This document shows positions 20,326-25,256 of a DNA stretch of 25,256 bases, in pieces. A program made the translations under genes and the position numbers. This stretch comes from Oppiella nova. Its lineage: Eukaryota; Arthropoda; Arachnida; Sarcoptiformes; Oppiidae. The stretch spans positions 1 to 25,256 of the forward strand of contig CAJPVJ010000444.1 in NCBI GenBank assembly GCA_905397405.1, given 5' to 3'. Below the pieces are notes generated by a model that saw only the letters and a program-made list of their open reading frames with translations, was not told the DNA's origin and ran no database searches. Positions within the stretch are counted from its first letter, which is position 1, and every line of letters begins with the position of its first letter.

Positions 20326-21171
20326 GGTCTACTCGACTGTCAAACATTTAATAAGTACGAAAACACTGGCCCGGCCGAGTGGTCCGATGCAAAACATGCT
20401 TACCCTGACCATGACTTTGAGGTCAATGAGCAGGGTAAAGCTTTACTGACTCCGGCAAACAGAGTTAAATCGGACAACTGTTTTGAGTGCAAACACTCCT
20501 ACCAAACGCACCTACATATCAATTACGAGACAAAGATTGTGACCAAAAAGATCAGGGATGATAGCAAATACCGGCGCATCACCACTAATGAGGAGGCTAT
20601 TGAGGCACAGGAGTTGCAGATCAGGGAATTGGATGCGAAAATCAAGGAACTGACCCTTGAAGAGGATACAATCACTGTATGTATGGCTCGGTTCGCATGT
20701 TTCCTTTGACACAACGTCTTAACCCCTTTCAACGACGCCTTCGAGGACTACGTCCGACACCTGATCAACAACGAGAGAAAGGGCGGTCCGTTATGTGCGG
20801 CCGACCGCAGAGTTAACATCGAAAGACTGGAACAAATGCTCAATAAGTATAAGTACGAGAAGGGAGTCATACAGAAAGCGATGCAAAAGTGCGGTATTAA
20901 GAGGCGTTTCGGTGAACCGGACGGTCGCATAACCTTAGAGGACATCGACAGTAATATCCGTGAGTTGTGTGGACTCAAGTGGAACGGAGGGCTCATTACG
21001 AAGATGTTGGCCGATCAGCACCGGACCAAACAAACAGCTCACACCTACGCTAAGGAAGTAGATTATAATGTGCCGGATAAGTCATCTCTATTTAGAAACT
21101 TAAAAAGGCACTGGTTAATTTTTTTCATTAAATTAATAATTATTTTTTTCAATTCAACACTTATTTACTAA
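20326..21171 (+). pseudogene. C-terminal fragment of a large AIG1-type GTPase-like protein, interrupted
   Basis: One frame runs from a possible acceptor (AATAAG, 20320-20325) to TAA at 21169 with a single internal TGA at 20707-20709, giving about 127 plus 153 residues. It starts GLLDCQTFNKYENTGPAEWS. It has a Cys/His cluster (CFECKHSYQTHLH, spacing C-x2-C-x-H-x4-H-x-H) followed by YETKIV, then a charged stretch predicted as coiled coil (EAQELQIRELDAKIKELTLE), then TPFNDAFEDYVRHLI. This order resembles the region after the G domain in large arthropod AIG1-type GTPase-like proteins; I recall that from memory and cannot align it. The upstream P-loop domain is absent nearby. The TGA replaces what should be a basic residue, probably CGA to TGA. 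Composition is clearly coding-like against the AT-rich flanks. A truncated pseudogene is most likely; a gene whose earlier exons lie far upstream is less likely. Confidence 0.6.
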
Positions 21172-21329
21172 ATTATTGATTTTTTCGGACAATTTATTTT
21201 CTACTTGATTACTACTTTATTTAATAATGTATTAGTTCAAATTATTACTTATGTTAATGAATATGTATTTTCTTTGAATTGATAATCAGGATAAATAAGG
21301 GTTTCAAAAATAGATAATTTGTTTATTTA

Positions 21330-21561
21330 TTAATAATCGTTATTATAATATGAATAATTTAATTGTGCATTTACTAATTAATTAAGGATTTAAGCATGTT
21401 TAATAGTAAAATTACAAAATATTACATATAATTTGATTTCCTAAATATGGATAAAGCCAATAACTTTAAATGTAAGTTTAATATTAGAAAATAGACTAAA
21501 TATTATAATAATTAACAGTCTTCTAAAAATAACTATTATTTTAAAAATCTAAACGTGTCGT
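21330..21561. repeat. Flanking repeat, copy 1 (upstream of the DEG/ENaC gene)
   Basis: Shares with 21570-21840 the ordered boxes tattaataatc, gaatatg-type aatttaatt, ggatttaagc, taactttaaatgt, gtttaatattagaaaata, ataattaacagtcttctaaa and ctaaacgtgtcgtat. It is AT-rich and non-coding. A third, more diverged copy lies downstream of the gene at 24655-24880. Confidence 0.85.
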
Positions 21562-21569
21562 ATGTTACA

Positions 21570-21840
21570 ACATTTATTAATAATCATTATTATAATAAGT
21601 ACAGCATTCGAATATGAATAATTTAATTTTGCATTTATTAATTAATTTAATTCAGGATTTAAGCTTGTTTAATATTAAAATTACAAAATATTAAATATTA
21701 TTTAATTTTGAATAAAGTTTGAATAAAGCCGATAACTTTAAATGTGAGTTTAATATTAGAAAATAGACTCAATATTGTAATAATTAACAGTCTTCTAAAA
21801 ATAAACTATTAATTTAATAGTCTAAACGTGTCGTATATAA
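21570..21840. repeat. Flanking repeat, copy 2 (upstream of the DEG/ENaC gene)
   Basis: This tandem partner of copy 1 is slightly longer through small insertions (aagtacagcattc, tttgaataaag). It has two AATAAA hexamers in its middle, compatible with derivation from the 3' flank of an earlier DEG/ENaC copy, though this is only inference. Confidence 0.85.
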
Positions 21841-21988
21841 CAATGGCTACTTCTCGTATCAGTTACCTTTCATTATCATTAGTAAAATAATTTGAATAAA
21901 AATATTTTATAAATGGCAATAGACATATTTATCCCATAATACTGTAATGATAATAAAAGGTATCTGATACGAAAAGTTGTTATTGTTA
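21838..21988. mobile_element. 151-bp inverted-repeat element, MITE-like
   Basis: The left end taacaatggctacttctcg and the reverse complement of the right end, taacaataacaacttttcg, continue to match through tatcag-taccttt and attatcatta for about 47 bp. The interior is short and AT-rich. It sits immediately after flanking repeat copy 2. Target-site duplications are not evident. Confidence 0.65.
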
Positions 21989-22156
21989 AATAATAAATAC
22001 CTTATTGTGGTATACTTTCTTTATATGTTTGTCTATTTTATTGGTAATATAGTACGCAAATCAACACGTATAATATTATACAGGTATATTATTTCATAAA
22101 AACATTTCTATAGTTATGAAATATTTTCTCAAAATAAATAAAATTTAACTGCAAAA

Positions 22157-24556
22157 ATGGCTAACATTGTTAAATATATTTTACATGTTGCCAAATATTT
22201 GCATTTAAAATTAACTATTTTATATTGTAAATTACCTAAAATTAAATTGACTAAACAACATGTTAAATATATATTAGTATTAGTATTCATGTATCAAATC
22301 GTCGACCAAACTGTCAATTATTTACACTACGATGTGATCAATACCTTGAAATACGATCGCGAGTCCCAGCTATTAGTCTACAACTCGTCGGTAACCATAT
22401 GCCTAAACCCGCGATATATTGGCCACCCATACCAAAATCAATCCAATCTGGACTACTGGCGCTTAATAACAAATAAATTAACCTGTGTCATAAGTAAACC
22501 CAATGACCAGCAGCGTGATTGTTCATTAACGGCACCGGTATATATACGCCACCGACACGATCGTAGCCTATGTTTCACGTATATGAATGACTACATGACT
22601 CGAAAGGGGTTTACGACAAATCCGTTTGCATCGATTTTACTATTTATGGTTGATTTGCGTTGCGCTGAAGTGGCCGCACATGAGCTTTATACTCAACCTC
22701 ATTTCACCCAAATGACCAGGTTAAACAGCGAAAATACAGTTTACATTATTAGTTTCAAGCCAAACTTGCAAAAACTGTTACCCCGACCCTATTCGACCAA
22801 CTGTTATGATTATGATGCTAATCGTGGAGCCGGTAGTGTCGGACCGAAATCCCGGAGCGATTGTATGTTACGAGTGATGAGAAAGTTAGAGGAAAGCCAT
22901 TGCGGACATAATCTCTATTGGGATTCACAAGTGTTTAGTAACGAAAGCCAATTCGTAATGAATAGCACATTGAATGTCACGTGTTTTGTATCACCCGATT
23001 ACCCCATACTGTTTAAAAAATGTCGCGTTGAATGTAATCATTATTTTATGGACCACAATATATTTATGTCTAGTGCCCAAACTAGTATGGCATACGAAAA
23101 AAAATTAATTAATCTACATTATACTACATTAATACCTTATTATTGGGAAATTACGGCTAAATGTGATTTTATAACTTATTTATCGACAATCGGCGGACTA
23201 ATGGGAATGTGGTTGGGATTCAGTGTCTATTCAATTATCATGTCATCCGTAAGCTTTATTAAATTAGTAATGTTCCGAAAATTTATCAAGCTTAAGAGAA
23301 AACTTAATATAATAAAAACCAAATACGTTCAACATGCTAAATATATTCCACTTGGTGCTTGTTTCTACTTTTTGTGCTATCAAGTGTTAGAAATCTATCA
23401 AGTTTACTCTGATAATAATATCAAAATGAACATTGAATTCACCCACATGCTCCGAATACCAGGTTTTCAATTGTCATATATTCCTGAATTAGTAAATCAA
23501 ACTGCTGTCAAACACCATTTTATAAATTTAACTGAGCATGGCCTACATATCGATAACCATAATAAATTGCTAAATGAGTTAAACTTTTTAAGATTCCATT
23601 TTATATCCATAGTGCATAAAAAGTTATGTTCATTAAATGACCTGCCACTCTATCGTCATATTGCCTACGATTATAAACAACAATTTGATTGTCATTTTCA
23701 ATTTAATGACGGTGCTCAAATTGAATGTCCACAGAGTGAAAACTTATTAAGACTAACGCCAGGTACTCTAGCAATTTACGAAATTTGGTATAAAAATTTT
23801 ACCACAAACTTTCAAACTACTGTTCGCGATTATTTGACGAACCACACTAGGCAATTACATCGAATTGTCATCAAGCTCAAAAGTAATTTTAAAAAGTATT
23901 TCTTCTACATGTACATTATGTCGGGCGAATACGTATACCGAGTGGCGGTCGACAGTAATTCGGAAACGGACTTTATGTTTACGTCGAGTACGTATCGTCG
24001 CCTTAATCGACGTACGCTTCCGTGCGTAGACTTACGCGACGTTTACGACGATTTGTTTTACGTAAATTACATCCATCACTCGGATAGTTTTGACTGCTAT
24101 GCTCGGGAACTAAATGAAACATACGGGTGCCTACCGGTGCACCAATACAATAGGGTGAACCTCGAGAAACATGTTGAATACTCTGGATACCGGTTCTGCG
24201 CGTACAATAAGATTGCTTATGATTTGTCGGTTGATAAACGCGTTCATAGTGTATGCGATAAGAGACCGAATTTATGCGATAACGTTGATTTTAAAATTAA
24301 AGCCTTGAAGGTGCGAGGTCATTTAAATTATACTCAAATTAATTTAATACCGTTGATGTATAATGAACCACAAATTAGTGAACAATTAGCTATGGATTAC
24401 CACGACTTTGTCTATAATATCGGGGGCACTATAGGCATGTGGATCGGGTTATCCATGCTATCGGTTAATACACTCGTAATTTATTTATCAAAGATAATAA
24501 ATTATGTATATTTGAAAATATTTCATAACTTTTTCAATTATATTTATAATTCGTGA
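22157..24556 (+). CDS. Tandem double DEG/ENaC sodium channel-like protein (two subunits in one chain)
   Basis: A single exon encodes 799 residues. The ATG has a good context (AAAATGG). Two homologous halves are visible. Half 1: a cytosolic N-terminus, TM1 at about 36-56, an extracellular domain with NCYDYD and SRSDCMLRVM elements, and TM2 at about 341-372 (IGGLMGMWLGFSVYS). Half 2: TM1 at about 394-416, a large Cys-containing extracellular domain, and TM2 at about 752-785 (IGGTIGMWIGLSMLS). Both pore helices retain the G-x-S selectivity pattern (GFS, GLS). Before each TM1 a matching QH(V/A)KYI occurs where the family has the His-Gly gating motif; His is kept and Gly lost. DEG/ENaC proteins are two-TM subunits of trimeric, usually Na+-selective channels at the plasma membrane, typically 400-700 residues. 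The halves are joined by a basic cytosolic loop of about 20 residues, so topology is consistent. The activating stimulus is not predictable. Confidence 0.88.
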   Translation: MANIVKYILHVAKYLHLKLTILYCKLPKIKLTKQHVKYILVLVFMYQIVDQTVNYLHYDVINTLKYDRESQLLVYNSSVTICLNPRYIGHPYQNQSNLDYWRLITNKLTCVISKPNDQQRDCSLTAPVYIRHRHDRSLCFTYMNDYMTRKGFTTNPFASILLFMVDLRCAEVAAHELYTQPHFTQMTRLNSENTVYIISFKPNLQKLLPRPYSTNCYDYDANRGAGSVGPKSRSDCMLRVMRKLEESHCGHNLYWDSQVFSNESQFVMNSTLNVTCFVSPDYPILFKKCRVECNHYFMDHNIFMSSAQTSMAYEKKLINLHYTTLIPYYWEITAKCDFITYLSTIGGLMGMWLGFSVYSIIMSSVSFIKLVMFRKFIKLKRKLNIIKTKYVQHAKYIPLGACFYFLCYQVLEIYQVYSDNNIKMNIEFTHMLRIPGFQLSYIPELVNQTAVKHHFINLTEHGLHIDNHNKLLNELNFLRFHFISIVHKKLCSLNDLPLYRHIAYDYKQQFDCHFQFNDGAQIECPQSENLLRLTPGTLAIYEIWYKNFTTNFQTTVRDYLTNHTRQLHRIVIKLKSNFKKYFFYMYIMSGEYVYRVAVDSNSETDFMFTSSTYRRLNRRTLPCVDLRDVYDDLFYVNYIHHSDSFDCYARELNETYGCLPVHQYNRVNLEKHVEYSGYRFCAYNKIAYDLSVDKRVHSVCDKRPNLCDNVDFKIKALKVRGHLNYTQINLIPLMYNEPQISEQLAMDYHDFVYNIGGTIGMWIGLSMLSVNTLVIYLSKIINYVYLKIFHNFFNYIYNS

Positions 24557-24654
24557 ATTTTAATCATTTCAAATTATATTATTTTGTAATTCCTTATATA
24601 AAAATTGATAACATATTATAATATTAACTATATTAAAACTTTTAAATTAAAAGA
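24557..24654. other. 3' flank of the DEG/ENaC gene
   Basis: AT-rich sequence following the TGA stop. No AATAAA occurs until about 24771, inside the next repeat, so the 3' UTR may run into that repeat. Confidence 0.4.
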
Positions 24655-24880
24655 CACAATAATAAGTACATAATTTGAATATGAAAAATTTAATTTTGCT
24701 CTTACTAATTAATTAAAGGTTTAAAACTATTTAATAATAAAATTACAATTTATTGAATATTATTTTTATAAATAAAACGGATAATTTTAAGTGTAAGTTT
24801 AATATTAGAAAATATATTAGATATTGTAATAATTAACAGTTTTTGGTTCGCTTTTAAAAATAAACTATTAATAATATTAC
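24655..24880. repeat. Flanking repeat, copy 3 (downstream of the DEG/ENaC gene)
   Basis: Same box order as copies 1 and 2 (aatatgaaaaatttaattttgc, ctaattaatta, ggtttaaaac, gtttaatattagaaaata, gtaataattaacagt, aaataaactattaat) in the same orientation, but more diverged. The DEG/ENaC gene is thus bracketed by direct repeats. Confidence 0.8.
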
Positions 24881-24926
24881 TATATTATTGTAACTTATAC
24901 AATGCAATAAAAATTGAAATAATCAT

Positions 24927-25256
24927 TTAACCATGTACCAAATTCATGAACTCATTCTCCAGTATACTAAGCATGGTCTGATTATTCGCATGTTGTTTGC
25001 GATGTAGATAGATATCCGTAACTTTCTGGAGGTCTGCCTCCGTGTACTTAACCTCCAGGCGCTGTTGCAATACCTTTAGCATCTCATACCCGTGCTCCTT
25101 AGTGGGCTCAATGATAGTCCCCTCCCCATAGTCATTCCACGTGGCAACTTGAATATAATTAACACCGTATGCTCGTGCATAGTCAAATGTAGCTTCCATG
25201 GTGTCGGTGCTGTATTTGATGGACCAGGTAGGTCCCGGCCAACCACCCTCAGAGTA
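24927..25256 (-). CDS. GH71/GH99-like glycoside hydrolase, C-terminal part (runs off the right edge)
   Basis: The minus strand is open from the window edge to TAA at 24929-24927, giving 110 residues. It reads YSEGGWPGPTWSIKYSTDT, then NYIQVATWNDYGEGTIIEPT, then EHGYEMLKVLQQRLEVKY, and ends with a helical, charged tail (NEFMNLVHG). The TWNDYGEGTxIEPT block with an upstream GGW and a following GY-x-L resembles the last strands and active-site edge of the TIM-barrel glycosidases grouped as GH71/GH99-like, which act on alpha-linked glucans or mannans. Such proteins are best known from bacteria and fungi, so transfer into the arthropod lineage is possible. The ATG at 25199 is internal to the frame, not the start. 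It is convergent with the DEG/ENaC gene, 370 bp apart. Confidence 0.7.
   Translation of the reverse strand, partial: YSEGGWPGPTWSIKYSTDTMEATFDYARAYGVNYIQVATWNDYGEGTIIEPTKEHGYEMLKVLQQRLEVKYTEADLQKVTDIYLHRKQHANNQTMLSILENEFMNLVHG

Noticed and set aside
20369-20450. ggcccggccgagtggtccga, which recalls the D-arm of a Leu/Ser tRNA
   Set aside because: No T-arm box (GTTCGA) or pairing acceptor stem follows, and the stretch is in frame with the GTPase-like coding sequence (GPAEWSDA).
20707-20709. TGA as selenocysteine or readthrough codon
   Set aside because: The family pattern as I recall it has a basic residue here and CGA to TGA is a common CpG transition; no selenocysteine-insertion hairpin was recognised.
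20512-20996. Several minus-strand frames opposite the GTPase-like fragment
   Set aside because: They are antisense shadows; the plus frame has the Cys/His cluster, coiled-coil pattern and conserved NDAFEDY box.
1-25256. CRISPR array, prokaryotic operon or viral/LTR element
   Set aside because: No regularly spaced short repeats, no ribosome-binding-site-linked genes, and no polymerase, integrase, capsid or envelope-like frames or long terminal repeats were found; the spliced FBXL16 gene shows the DNA is animal nuclear.

Overview
The window looks like nuclear DNA of an arthropod, most plausibly an acariform (oribatid-type) mite. The background is very AT-rich, with short introns, a spliced bilaterian F-box/LRR gene, a divergent DEG/ENaC channel of the type common in mites, and a glycoside hydrolase of the GH71/GH99-like kind better known from microbes. 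The species call is inference; no rRNA, tRNA or mitochondrial marker is present. I found no convincing viral, LTR or other capsid/envelope-bearing element.

Layout. Positions 1-2160 are AT-rich and repetitive. They hold two decayed copies of the exon-1/intron-1 junction of the neighbouring F-box gene and a near-perfect 158-bp tandem duplication. Positions 2422-7073 (minus strand) carry a seven-exon gene that I reconstruct as the orthologue of FBXL16, an F-box and leucine-rich-repeat protein. All six introns have GT-AG ends and consistent phases. From about 7.2 to 20.3 kb lies a gene-poor region of roughly 13 kb. It contains twelve (GA)n/(CT)n microsatellites, a 1.64-kb direct duplication with a third partial copy, a 145-bp MITE whose empty site survives in the other duplicate, other small inverted-repeat elements, and a more GC-rich island at 17.0-18.6 kb that may be regulatory.

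From 20.3 to 21.17 kb (plus strand) is the C-terminal part of what I think is a large AIG1-type GTPase-like protein, interrupted by one in-frame TGA; it is probably a pseudogene. From 22157 to 24556 (plus strand) is an intronless 799-residue ORF encoding two complete DEG/ENaC subunits fused head to tail. It is bracketed by three copies of a roughly 240-bp repeat, two upstream and one downstream. At 24927-25256 (minus strand, running off the right edge) is the C-terminal end of a GH71/GH99-like glycoside hydrolase.

The genes do not form an obvious functional unit. FBXL16 is a conserved intracellular regulator, while the right-hand 5 kb looks like a fast-evolving accessory block of lineage-expanded genes (DEG/ENaC channel, GTPase-like fragment, possibly transferred glycosidase) among repeats.
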